Assembly: GCF_900113955.1 (NCBI RefSeq)
Contig: NZ_FORH01000006.1
Span: 1 to 64,000, forward strand
Length of the DNA: 64,000 nt
DNA from: Celeribacter neptunius
GTDB taxonomy: Bacteria; Pseudomonadota; Alphaproteobacteria; Rhodobacterales; Rhodobacteraceae
Reading direction: 5' to 3'
The translations under genes and the position numbers were made by a program. Of this stretch, positions 1 to 7,862 are shown piece by piece; positions within the stretch are counted from its first letter, which is position 1; each line of letters opens with the position of its first letter. The notes under the pieces are model-generated. The model searched no databases. It was not told the origin of the DNA and saw only the letters and a program-made list of their open reading frames with translations.

Positions 1-4
1 TATA

Positions 5-24
5 GCCGCCCATAGGGCGGCTTT
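5..24 (+). terminator. Rho-independent terminator of a gene upstream of the window
   Basis: Perfect 7-bp stem (5-11 with 15-21), 3-nt loop, followed by a short T run. It probably ends a plus-strand gene lying left of the window. Confidence 0.6.
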
Positions 25-224
25 CTGCGTTTCTGGACCAGCGCCCCAAAATCCCCCCTGGAAGCATGTGGAGCGTGCTCAACGGTTGTGAAGTCGTAGA
101 ACTCATCCGGCGGCACGTCCGAGATTGCGGCGCGGGTGACGAGCCAGGCATTCGCCGTTGAGGCGCCGTGTTGCCTTGACAGTTGTGGGTGACTTGGGTG
201 AAATGTATCACAATATGAATTTAT

Positions 225-241
225 GTTCCATTATTTGGAAC
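225..241. promoter_or_regulatory. Palindromic operator (6-5-6), copy 1
   Basis: GTTCCA-N5-TGGAAC, a perfect inverted repeat with a 5-bp spacer. It sits just upstream of the Shine-Dalgarno sequence (GGAGGGG, 247-252) of the CoA-ligase gene. A second palindrome of the same build lies at 3949-3965 between the IclR pair and the TctC gene. The size suits an IclR dimer, so this is inferred to be the operator of one or both local IclR proteins. Confidence 0.55.
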
Positions 242-255
242 GCATGGAGGGGACC

Positions 256-2361
256 ATGACGAAACGCACGGAACCGATGGCGATGGAGCACGTCATTTCA
301 CCAAAGTCACTGGCACTGATCGGGGCCTCCGAGGACTATGCCAAATTCGGCGGGCGCATCCTGCACCATGTTCTTGAGCATGGCTATGAGGGGCAGATCT
401 ATCCGATCAACCCGAAGCGGGACACGGTGCTTGGCCTGACCTGTTACCCATCCGTGGCGGAGCTTCCGGAGCCCGCGGATCTGGCGCTGGTGGCGGTGCC
501 CGCCAAGGCGCTTGAGACGACGGTTGAGGCCTGTGGTGCGGCCGGGATCGGCGCCTGTGTCATCATCACCGCCCAGCTCGGTGAATTCAGCGCGGAAGGC
601 GCGGCGCTGGAGCAGCGTCTCGTGGAGATCGCGCGCAGCCACAACATGCGGCTGATCGGGCCGAATTGCATGGGGATGATCGTGCCGCAGGCAAATCTGG
701 CTCTCTCCTCGACGCCGACCCTGCGCTACGCCGGCGAGATGCGCAAAGGTGGCGTCGCCTTCGTCAGCCAGTCGGGCGCGATGATGGGCACGCTGTTCCT
801 GCAAAGCCATGACCACGGCGTCGGCCTGTCGGGCATGGTCAGCATCGGCAATCAGGCGGATCTCGAGCTTTGCGACTTCCTCGAAGGTTTCATTGCCGAT
901 CCCAAGACCAAGGTGATCTGCCTCTATATCGAGGGGCTGAAATCGCCCGAGCGTTTCCGCGACCTTTGTGCCAGGGCCCATGCGGCTGGCAAGCCGATCC
1001 TGGCGGTCAAGGCCGGGCGCACGGATGCGGGGTCGCATCTGGCGCAATCGCATACCGCCAGCCTCGCCGGATCCTTTTCCGCCTTCGAGACCATGTGCCG
1101 GGAATGCGGTGTCATGCTGATGGACGATCCCGATGCGATGATCATGGCGGCGGGCGTGCTCTCGGCCAACCCGATGCCCAAGGCTCCGCGCACCGGCATC
1201 ATTTGCGCCTCGGGCGGCGGTGCCGCGATCATGGCCGACCAGATGGAGCTGCGCGATCTGCCCGCCGGCGCCTTTGCCGAGATCACCCGCGATCGACTGG
1301 CGCAGGATTACCCAGCGAGTCATGCCAACAACCCGCTGGATCTGGGCGGCCACAAGGGGGGGCTCGAATTCGGCATTTTTGAACGCGCAATCGAAGCGGT
1401 TCACGAAGATCCCGAGACCGGCGTGACCGTCTATGTCATGACGCCGCAGCCGATGATGCCGCAGACTCTGGATCACATCATCGCGCTCTGGCAGCGTCAG
1501 GACAAGCCGGTCGTGCTCGTGCTGAACCTGTCGCGGTTCGGGGCGGAGCTGCGCGATCAGGCCTTTGCCGCGGGCATTCCCTTCCTCACCCGCACCGATG
1601 ATCTATACCGCGTGCTGGAACTTTACCGCAATCTGCTGGCCGCCGCGCCCCGGATGCAGGCGCCCGAGCGACCCGCGGATCTTGTGGCGCCGAAGATTGC
1701 CGGACAGGGGTTCCTCACCGAGCCGGAGGCCAAGGCCATCCTGTCGGACTATGGCGTGCCAGTGCCCAGCGCCACACTGACCGGAACGGTGGAAGACGCT
1801 CTGTCCGCGGCAGCGGTCTGCGGCTATCCGGTGGTTCTCAAGGGCGTCGTCGCGGATGTCGTTCACAAGAGCGATCTCGGCCTGGTCAAAGTGGGGCTCG
1901 GTGACGAAGCCGCGCTGCGTCAGGCCTATGCCGAGGTCGAGGCCGCCATCACCGCCGCCGCGCCGGGCGCGCCGGTGCAGATCGACGTGCAACAGATGAT
2001 CGCTCCCGGTGTGGAGCTGATCGTCGGCCTGACTCATGAGCCGGGGTTCGGACCGCAGCTGGTGCTCGGTGCCGGTGGCATCCATGTCGAGCTACTCTGC
2101 GACGTGGTGCAGCGCAGCGCACCAGTCAGCCCGTCGGAGGTGCGCGAGATGCTGGAGGCGCTGCGGATCTGGCCGCTTCTCGATGGCGCGCGCGGGCAGG
2201 CCCCGATGGCCGTCGACGCGGCCTGTGACGCGATTGCGCGTCTGTCCTGGCTCGGCCCGGATCTCGGCGATCGTCTGGTCGATTTTGAGGTCAACCCGTT
2301 CCGCATCACCGAGACCGGCGCCTATGCGTTGGACGGGCGCGGAACGCTCAAGGGCGCATAA
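256..2361 (+). CDS. Acyl-CoA synthetase (ADP-forming family, acetate-CoA ligase-like)
   Basis: 701-residue single-chain acyl-CoA ligase of the ADP-forming acetyl-CoA synthetase/succinyl-CoA synthetase superfamily, expected to activate a carboxylic acid with CoA and ATP in the cytoplasm. The N-terminal CoA-binding Rossmann domain shows LALIGASEDYAKFGG at about residues 20-34. Central ligase-type domains include FVSQSGAMMGTLFL and the glycine-rich CASGGGAAI. A C-terminal ATP-grasp domain begins near GYPVVLKGVVADVVHKSD. The upstream ATG at 223 is in frame but overlaps a palindromic operator and has no ribosome site, whereas 256 has GGAGGGG 3-4 nt before it. Its partners are the convergent IclR genes and the TTT operon that follows, so the substrate is probably the acid that transporter imports. 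The substrate itself cannot be read from sequence. Confidence 0.9.
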   Translation: MTKRTEPMAMEHVISPKSLALIGASEDYAKFGGRILHHVLEHGYEGQIYPINPKRDTVLGLTCYPSVAELPEPADLALVAVPAKALETTVEACGAAGIGACVIITAQLGEFSAEGAALEQRLVEIARSHNMRLIGPNCMGMIVPQANLALSSTPTLRYAGEMRKGGVAFVSQSGAMMGTLFLQSHDHGVGLSGMVSIGNQADLELCDFLEGFIADPKTKVICLYIEGLKSPERFRDLCARAHAAGKPILAVKAGRTDAGSHLAQSHTASLAGSFSAFETMCRECGVMLMDDPDAMIMAAGVLSANPMPKAPRTGIICASGGGAAIMADQMELRDLPAGAFAEITRDRLAQDYPASHANNPLDLGGHKGGLEFGIFERAIEAVHEDPETGVTVYVMTPQPMMPQTLDHIIALWQRQDKPVVLVLNLSRFGAELRDQAFAAGIPFLTRTDDLYRVLELYRNLLAAAPRMQAPERPADLVAPKIAGQGFLTEPEAKAILSDYGVPVPSATLTGTVEDALSAAAVCGYPVVLKGVVADVVHKSDLGLVKVGLGDEAALRQAYAEVEAAITAAAPGAPVQIDVQQMIAPGVELIVGLTHEPGFGPQLVLGAGGIHVELLCDVVQRSAPVSPSEVREMLEALRIWPLLDGARGQAPMAVDAACDAIARLSWLGPDLGDRLVDFEVNPFRITETGAYALDGRGTLKGA

Positions 2362-2370
2362 GAAAACGGA

Positions 2371-3132
2371 TTACGCCCGGGAATGCGGGCGTCCATCCGG
2401 CCAGGCCTGTTCGATCAGCGCGGCATGTTCTCGGAGCAGCCCCGCGTAGTGCTCGATCAGGGCCTGGTCGAGATCTTCCATCGGGCCGGAAATGCTGATC
2501 GCCGCCGGGACATCGCCATGACGGGAACGGATCGGCACGGAAATCCCGCGCGCCGCCTCATTGACCTCATGAAAGGCGGTGGCATAGCCGCGCGCCCGGA
2601 TCGTTTCGATCTCTTCGGCCATGCGGGCAGGATCGGTGATCGTGTTCTCGGTGAACCGGGTCAACTGCCCCAGCATCTCGTCGATCAGTGGCTGTGGCGC
2701 GTAGGCCAGCAGCACCTTGCCGCCCGAGACCACATGCAGCGGCGCGCGCGCGCCGAGATAGGCAAAGGTCCGCACAAAGGCCCGGCTCTCGATCCGGTCC
2801 ACGACAAGGCTGGTCAGGCCTTCGCGAATGCTGAGCATGACGTTTTCGTCGACTTTTTCCGACAATTGCTGCAGGATCGGGTGCGCTGCCCCGATCAGCG
2901 TGTTGGAGGCCACTTTGCGGGCGCCGATCTCGAACAGTTTCAGGGTCGGTTCGTAATGCGATCCGCTCTCATTTTGCTGAACATAGCCGAGGTCGCGCAG
3001 GGTCTGGAGCATCCGAAAGGCGTTGGAGCGCGTCATGTCCGCCCGTTCCGCCACATCGCGCAACCGCATGGCCCCGTCTTCCTGAGACAGGATCTCGAGC
3101 AGCCGCAGCGCCTTTTCCACCGATTTGATCAT
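2371..3132 (-). CDS. IclR-family transcriptional regulator (second of a coupled pair)
   Basis: 253-residue IclR-type DNA-binding protein. An N-terminal winged helix-turn-helix (about residues 1-65, with LRDVAERADMTRSNAFRMLQ as the recognition region) is followed by the small-molecule-binding IclR domain (about 80-250). The start ATG overlaps the stop of the upstream IclR gene by 4 bp (3129-3132), so the two are translationally coupled. The gene converges on the CoA ligase with a 9-bp gap. It probably controls the neighbouring CoA-ligase and TTT genes, perhaps through the palindromes at 225 and 3949. Whether it acts as a heteromer with its neighbour is unknown. Confidence 0.92.
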   Translation of the reverse strand: MIKSVEKALRLLEILSQEDGAMRLRDVAERADMTRSNAFRMLQTLRDLGYVQQNESGSHYEPTLKLFEIGARKVASNTLIGAAHPILQQLSEKVDENVMLSIREGLTSLVVDRIESRAFVRTFAYLGARAPLHVVSGGKVLLAYAPQPLIDEMLGQLTRFTENTITDPARMAEEIETIRARGYATAFHEVNEAARGISVPIRSRHGDVPAAISISGPMEDLDQALIEHYAGLLREHAALIEQAWPDGRPHSRA

Positions 3133-3899
3133 GATCCCGTTACCTTCTCAGTCTCTTGCGCCGTCTTGCGGTCAGCCTGGCGGAGGCGCGCGGTCTCGGC
3201 GAAGGCCTGCTCTGCGAAGTCGCGCACTGCCTGTTGCAACACCTCGAGCCGGTCTTCGGAGAAGCGCATCGCCGGGCCAGTGATCCCGATGGCGCCGATG
3301 ACCGTGTCCCAACCGGAGCGCACCGGGGCGGCGATCTCAAAGATCCGCCGGGTGTCATGGCGCCGGATGACGGCAACCCCTTCGGCGCGGGCGGCGTCGA
3401 GCCGGGCCCGCGCCATCGGATCAACCTTGGCCGCCCCCAATAGGCTCTTGACGGCATGATCGGGCAGCGCCGATGCGATCGCGACACCAAAGGCCGTATC
3501 GTCCCAGCGCAGCGTCAGATTGTCCGGGATCACCGAGGCGACGCTGGTCGGCGGCAGGGCATTGCAGGCAAACATCACGCTCTCGCCGTCGAGATAGACG
3601 AAATGCGCGCTCTCGCCAGTGCCGCTGACCAGCTGTTGCAACAGGGGCAGCAGGGCGGTCTGAAACGGGAAACGGGCGGCGATCCGGTTGCCCATCTGCG
3701 CCAATTTCAACGAGGGGTAATAGTGCCTCGAATCGGCATCGTAGCCGACATAGCCAGCCTCGCGCAGCGAGCTCAGCGTGCGATGCACATTGCTCTTCGG
3801 CAAGCCGAGATCCCGGGCAAGGGCGGAGACGCCGACAGGGGCGTCAGCGGCGACCACGCGTTCGAGAACCATCAAGCCTTTCAATAATGTACTGTCCAT
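3129..3899 (-). CDS. IclR-family transcriptional regulator (first of a coupled pair)
   Basis: 256-residue IclR-family regulator. The winged helix-turn-helix lies in residues about 1-65 (ALARDLGLPKSNVHRTLSSL) and the effector domain in about 80-245. It is a paralogue of the following gene, not a duplicate, because the two differ clearly in sequence. It is divergent from the TTT binding-protein gene at 4074. The 174-bp gap holds an inverted repeat at 3949-3965 matching the one in front of the CoA ligase. The effector is probably the transported acid or its CoA ester, by analogy with other IclR systems. Confidence 0.92.
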   Translation of the reverse strand: MDSTLLKGLMVLERVVAADAPVGVSALARDLGLPKSNVHRTLSSLREAGYVGYDADSRHYYPSLKLAQMGNRIAARFPFQTALLPLLQQLVSGTGESAHFVYLDGESVMFACNALPPTSVASVIPDNLTLRWDDTAFGVAIASALPDHAVKSLLGAAKVDPMARARLDAARAEGVAVIRRHDTRRIFEIAAPVRSGWDTVIGAIGITGPAMRFSEDRLEVLQQAVRDFAEQAFAETARLRQADRKTAQETEKVTGS

Positions 3900-3948
3900 T
3901 CAGCCTCCCGTCGGACAGCTATGACAAAACCCGGCCGCCCATGCAATT

Positions 3949-3965
3949 GTTCTAATATATAGAAC
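3949..3965. promoter_or_regulatory. Palindromic operator (6-5-6), copy 2
   Basis: GTTCTA-N5-TAGAAC, a perfect inverted repeat with a 5-bp AT-only spacer, about 50 bp upstream of the IclR pair and 110 bp upstream of the TTT operon. It shares the pattern GTTCYA-N5-TRGAAC with 225-241. Confidence 0.55.
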
Positions 3966-4073
3966 GGAATAAATTATTGCGCAACAAAATGCCGCATGTT
4001 AGCGTCAGAATGAGGACAAGCGGCGTTCTAAGCCGCGCAATCGCACGAAACATTAGCACAGGGAGGAGATGCT

Positions 4074-5027
4074 ATGATTTCCAGAAGATTCGTACTCGCG
4101 GCCGTAGGGCTGTCTTTGCTCGCAGGGCAAGCCATGGCCGAGGATTGGCCGTCGAAGCCGGTGACCATGATCGTGCCCTACAATCCGGGCGGCACCACCG
4201 ACAATCTTGCGCGCCTTGCGGCGGACGCGATCGCTGCGGCAATCGGCCAGCCGGTCGTGGTCGAAAACAAACCGGGTGCGGCCGGTGTCGTCGGCGCCAC
4301 TCTGGCCGCCGGCGCGCCGAATGACGGTTACACGATCTTTTTCGGCAACAACGCCACCAATGTTGTGCAGCCACTGATCAACCCGAACGTGTCCTATGAC
4401 CCGCTCGACAGCTTCGACGGGGTTGCGACCACCGCCGACGCCGTGGTCTTTGTCGGTGTGGGCGCCGGCACCGGCATGACCGATCTCGATGGATTCGTCA
4501 GCTATCTGAAAGCCAACAAAACCAAGTTCGGCTCGGCGGGCGTCGGCTCGATGGGGCAATTCTCGGCCACATATTTCCTGCAGGAGACCGGCACCGAGGC
4601 CAAGCATATCCCCTATCAGGGCAGCAACAACGCCGTGGCCGCCATCCTCTCGGGCGAGATCGAATTCATGGTCGACCCGGCGGTGACCCGTCAGATCGAC
4701 AGCGACAAGATGAACGTCATCGCCGCACTCTCGGAAGAGCGTCACCCGGCCTATGACAGCGTGCCCACCGCCAAGGAGCAGGGCTATGATCTGTCACTGA
4801 CCGGCTGGTTCGGCATCTTTGCCCCCGAAGGCACCGATCCGGAGATCATCGCCAAGATGAGCGCGCCGCTGGCCGATCTGGTCGCCAGCGATGCCTATCA
4901 GGATCAGGTCCTGAAAATGGGGCTTCTGCCGACCTATCGCGATGCCGCCGCCACCGATGCGGTGGTCGAGAAGGATCTCGAGGTGTTCACCGCGATCCGC
5001 GACTCGGCGGGCATCTCGATCAACTAA
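4074..5027 (+). CDS. TTT transporter periplasmic binding protein (TctC/Bug family)
   Basis: 317-residue extracytoplasmic solute receptor of the tripartite tricarboxylate transporter family, which captures carboxylates for a TctA/TctB permease. A signal peptide with twin Arg and a hydrophobic core ends near AMA (about residue 22). The mature start WPSKPVTMIVPYNPGG is a family hallmark. GGGAGGAG precedes the ATG. It opens an operon that continues with an enoyl-CoA hydratase-like gene and TctB/TctA. A weak GC stem with a downstream CTTTTG (about 5040-5075) could attenuate transcription after it. Ligand unknown: Bug proteins bind diverse di- and tricarboxylates, aromatic acids and amides. Confidence 0.93.
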   Translation: MISRRFVLAAVGLSLLAGQAMAEDWPSKPVTMIVPYNPGGTTDNLARLAADAIAAAIGQPVVVENKPGAAGVVGATLAAGAPNDGYTIFFGNNATNVVQPLINPNVSYDPLDSFDGVATTADAVVFVGVGAGTGMTDLDGFVSYLKANKTKFGSAGVGSMGQFSATYFLQETGTEAKHIPYQGSNNAVAAILSGEIEFMVDPAVTRQIDSDKMNVIAALSEERHPAYDSVPTAKEQGYDLSLTGWFGIFAPEGTDPEIIAKMSAPLADLVASDAYQDQVLKMGLLPTYRDAAATDAVVEKDLEVFTAIRDSAGISIN

Positions 5028-5109
5028 AGCAAAGATCACCGGGCGGCGCGTCGGATGGCGGGCGGCCCGTCTTTTGAGATCTGACATCATGAAATTCGGG
5101 GAATGACGG

Positions 5110-5853
5110 ATGAGCAGCGCGCATATCCAATACGAAGAACAAAACGGCATCGCGGAGATCACCATCTGCCGCCCCGCAAAACGCAATGCCATGACGGCAG
5201 AGATGTTCGCGGAGCTGCGCCGGTGCTGGCAACGCTTTGCCGAGAGCGAGGCCCGTGTGGCCATCCTCAAGGCCTGTGACGACAAGGTGTTCAGCGCCGG
5301 GGCCGACCTGACCGATCCGCCGGAGCAGTTCTGGCAAGGCGTGCCGGAATTCGGCTTTCACTGCGACAAACCGATCATCGCGGCGATCAGCGGCAAGGCC
5401 ATCGGTGCCGGTATGGTGCTGGCGATGATGTGTGATTTCGTGGTCTTGAGCGAAGATGCGGAGCTGATCTACCCTGAAGCCAGGATCGGTGTCGCCAAGG
5501 GCGCGGTCACGGCGCTGCTCAAGCGCGGACCGATGCGTGTGGCGATGGAAATGATGTTGCTGGGCGATCCGCTTCCGGCACAACGCGCCTATGAATGTGG
5601 CATGGCCAACCGGCTGGTGCCTGCGGGCGAACATGTGGCGGAGGCGCGCCGCATGGCCGAGCAACTGGCCGCGAACGCACCGCTGGTGGTCGAGATGCTC
5701 AAACGTCTGTCGCTGGAGACGGTGGGTACAACGCCGATCCAGTCGCTGTTCGACGTAACCAACCGGGTCGACAAAGTCATGAACAGCCAGGACGCTGCGG
5801 ATGCGCTCGACGCCTTCCGCAACAAGCAGAAACCGGTTTTCAACGGCCGGTAA
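5110..5853 (+). CDS. Enoyl-CoA hydratase/isomerase family protein with one catalytic Glu missing
   Basis: 247-residue crotonase-fold protein. The oxyanion-hole region FSAGADL (about 61-67) and the second region KAIGAGMVLAMMCD (96-109) are present. Aligned by eye to mammalian enoyl-CoA hydratase, the second catalytic Glu is kept (Glu123 in IYPEARIG), but the first is replaced by Val103 (rat AFGGGCELAMMCD versus AIGAGMVLAMMCD here). A classic two-Glu hydratase is therefore unlikely. An isomerase, hydrolase, decarboxylase or other crotonase reaction fits better. It lies between TctC and TctB of the same transporter, which is unusual, and should act on the CoA ester made by a ligase such as the one at 256. 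Confidence 0.9.
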   Translation: MSSAHIQYEEQNGIAEITICRPAKRNAMTAEMFAELRRCWQRFAESEARVAILKACDDKVFSAGADLTDPPEQFWQGVPEFGFHCDKPIIAAISGKAIGAGMVLAMMCDFVVLSEDAELIYPEARIGVAKGAVTALLKRGPMRVAMEMMLLGDPLPAQRAYECGMANRLVPAGEHVAEARRMAEQLAANAPLVVEMLKRLSLETVGTTPIQSLFDVTNRVDKVMNSQDAADALDAFRNKQKPVFNGR

Positions 5854-5862
5854 CGGAAACTC

Positions 5863-5881
5863 GCGGTAGGGAGGAGACCGC
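5863..5881 (+). promoter_or_regulatory. Hairpin presenting the TctB ribosome binding site
   Basis: GCGGT (5863-5867) pairs with ACCGC (5877-5881), leaving AGGGAGGAG, the Shine-Dalgarno of the TctB gene, in the loop. It may tune initiation at the ATG at 5883. Only a 5-bp stem, so the effect is uncertain. Confidence 0.35.
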
Positions 5882-5882
5882 C

Positions 5883-6353
5883 ATGTTAGACCGCTTGATC
5901 GCGGCATCCACATCGAGGTCAGGCCTCGGTGCGCTGCTTCTGTTCATTTTTGCCGGTATCACGTTCAAAGAAGTGTCGGGGCTGCGACTGGGGAACCCGG
6001 GCGCGATGGGACCGGGCTATTTTCCGGCCATCCTCGGCGGCCTGTTCGTCCTGTTCGGTATCATTCTTTCGGTCGAGGCCTGGGCGAACCCGCAGGACCG
6101 GATCTATTTCGGCCGCATGCGCCCGGTGGTCATGCTGCTGGCCGGGATCATCCTGTTCGGTCTGCTCTATCGTCTGCTCGGCGGCGCGATCGCAATCGCT
6201 GCGCTGGTGGTGGTCTCGGCTCTGGCCGAACGTGGCCGCAGCCCGCGTGAGCTGGCCGGGCTGGTCGCCGTCGTCGTCCTTCTGGTCTGGTTGATCTTTG
6301 TGGTCGCGCTGGATCTGCAACTCAACATGCTGCCGACATGGGGGACATCATGA
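5883..6353 (+). CDS. TTT transporter small membrane subunit (TctB family)
   Basis: 156-residue inner-membrane protein with four predicted hydrophobic segments (about residues 14-30, 47-63, 82-99 and 120-145), the usual size and topology of TctB. It partners TctA and the TctC receptor. The reading frame is open upstream to 5595, but that part is out of frame inside the hydratase-like gene. The ATG at 5883 has a strong GGGAGGAG in the preceding hairpin loop. Its stop overlaps the TctA start by 4 bp (ATGA, 6350-6353). Confidence 0.88.
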   Translation: MLDRLIAASTSRSGLGALLLFIFAGITFKEVSGLRLGNPGAMGPGYFPAILGGLFVLFGIILSVEAWANPQDRIYFGRMRPVVMLLAGIILFGLLYRLLGGAIAIAALVVVSALAERGRSPRELAGLVAVVVLLVWLIFVVALDLQLNMLPTWGTS

Positions 6354-7861
6354 TCGATAACCTGCTCCTTGGCTTTCAGGTCGCCCTCTCCTGGGAAACC
6401 CTGATGTTCTGTTTCGCCGGTGTCTCGATCGGCATGTTCATCGGCGTTCTGCCCGGGGTCGGACCGCTGGCCGCGATCTCCATGCTGCTGCCGCTGACCT
6501 ATTACATCTCGCCGACCGACGCGTTGGTGATGCTCGCGGGCATCTATTACGGCGCGCAATATGGCGGTTCTGTTGCCTCGATCCTGATGCGCCTGCCGGG
6601 GACAGCCTCCTCGGCAGTGGTCTGTATGGATGGCTACGAGATGACCAAGAACGGCCGCGCCGGGGCGGCGCTGTTCCTCTCCGCCGTGGCCAGTTTCATC
6701 GGCGGTTCGATCGGCATTCTGCTGATGGCAGGCTTTGCCCCGGTGTTGGCGGAATTTGCACTGAAATTCGGCAGTCAGGAATATTTCCTGCTGATGGCGC
6801 TCGGCCTCGTCGCCGCCTCCACCCTGTCCGAAGGCTCCGCCGTGCGCGGCCTGGCCATGGTGGTGCTGGGCGTGCTCCTGGGAATTGTCGGGCTGGACAT
6901 TACCTCGGGCTCCATGCGTTTTGTCTATGGTCAGTTCGAACTGATGGACGGGGTGAGCCTCGTCGCCTCCGCCATGGGCCTGTTCGGTCTTGGCGAGATC
7001 ATCACCAATATCGGTCAGGGCAACCGTCCGGCACCCTCGGGCAAGGTGACCCTGCGGTCGATGGTGCCGAGCAAACAGGAGTTGCGAGACAGTTTGCCGG
7101 CGATCTGGCGCGGTTCGGCGATCGGATCATTTTTCGGCACGCTCCCGGGCACCGGCTCGACCATCGCCTCGTTCTTTTCCTACGCCACGGAAAAGAAAGT
7201 CGCCCGCAACCGCGACCGCATCGGTCAGGGTATCGTCGAGGGCATCGCCGGTCCGGAAGCCGCGAACAATTCCGCCGCCCAAACCGCCTTTATCCCGACG
7301 CTCACTCTGGGGGTGCCGGGCGATGCGGTGATGGCGTTGCTCCTGGGCGCGATGATCGTGCATGGCGTGACGCCGGGACCGCAGATGCTGGCCGAGACGC
7401 CGGAAATGTTCTGGGGGCTAGTCGCCAGTTTCTGGCTCGGCAACCTGATCCTGCTGATCTTCAATATCCCGATGATCGGGCTCTGGGTGTCAATGCTGCG
7501 CATCCCGTACCGGCTGCTCTATCCGGCGATCCTCGTGCTCGTGGTGATCGGCACCTATTCGATCCGCTACTCGATCTTCGACATCTATCAGCTGCTGGGT
7601 TTCGGCGTGCTCGGCTATGTGCTGCGACTGCTGTCCTTCCCGGCGGCACCTCTGGTGCTGGGCCTCGTGCTCGGCCCGTTGATGGAAGAGAATTTCCGGC
7701 GCTCGCTGATGCTCTCGGACGGCGACTTCTCGACCTTCGTCACCCGTCCGATCAGCGGCGTTCTGTTCGGCTGCATCGTGCTGGTCTTCTTGGTCCAGAT
7801 CGTCCCGCCGCTTCTGCGCCTCATGCGTAAAACTCCACAGAACAGCTCGAAAGAGGCCTGA
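6350..7861 (+). CDS. TTT transporter large permease subunit (TctA family)
   Basis: 503-residue polytopic membrane protein and main transport subunit of the TTT system. Family signatures include the early MFIGVLPGVGPLAAISMLLP stretch, YYGAQYGGSVASILMRLPG, and the repeat-like FFGTLPGTGSTIASFFSY. Roughly 10-12 membrane segments are visible. ATG at 6338 is also in frame, but ATG at 6350 forms the ATGA overlap with TctB and is preferred. The next gene starts 1 bp after its stop, so transport and oxidation are co-expressed. Confidence 0.93.
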   Translation: MIDNLLLGFQVALSWETLMFCFAGVSIGMFIGVLPGVGPLAAISMLLPLTYYISPTDALVMLAGIYYGAQYGGSVASILMRLPGTASSAVVCMDGYEMTKNGRAGAALFLSAVASFIGGSIGILLMAGFAPVLAEFALKFGSQEYFLLMALGLVAASTLSEGSAVRGLAMVVLGVLLGIVGLDITSGSMRFVYGQFELMDGVSLVASAMGLFGLGEIITNIGQGNRPAPSGKVTLRSMVPSKQELRDSLPAIWRGSAIGSFFGTLPGTGSTIASFFSYATEKKVARNRDRIGQGIVEGIAGPEAANNSAAQTAFIPTLTLGVPGDAVMALLLGAMIVHGVTPGPQMLAETPEMFWGLVASFWLGNLILLIFNIPMIGLWVSMLRIPYRLLYPAILVLVVIGTYSIRYSIFDIYQLLGFGVLGYVLRLLSFPAAPLVLGLVLGPLMEENFRRSLMLSDGDFSTFVTRPISGVLFGCIVLVFLVQIVPPLLRLMRKTPQNSSKEA

Positions 7862-7862
7862 C

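Noticed and set aside
1-186. Minus-strand frame open to the left edge (DVPPDEFYDFTTVEHAPH)
   Set aside because: Looks somewhat protein-like but has no start, no recognised family and overlaps a plus-strand terminator. Too short to judge at the window edge.
2374-2391. Short GC hairpin between the CoA ligase and IclR stops
   Set aside because: A 6-bp stem overlapping the IclR coding end with no T run. Too weak to call a terminator.
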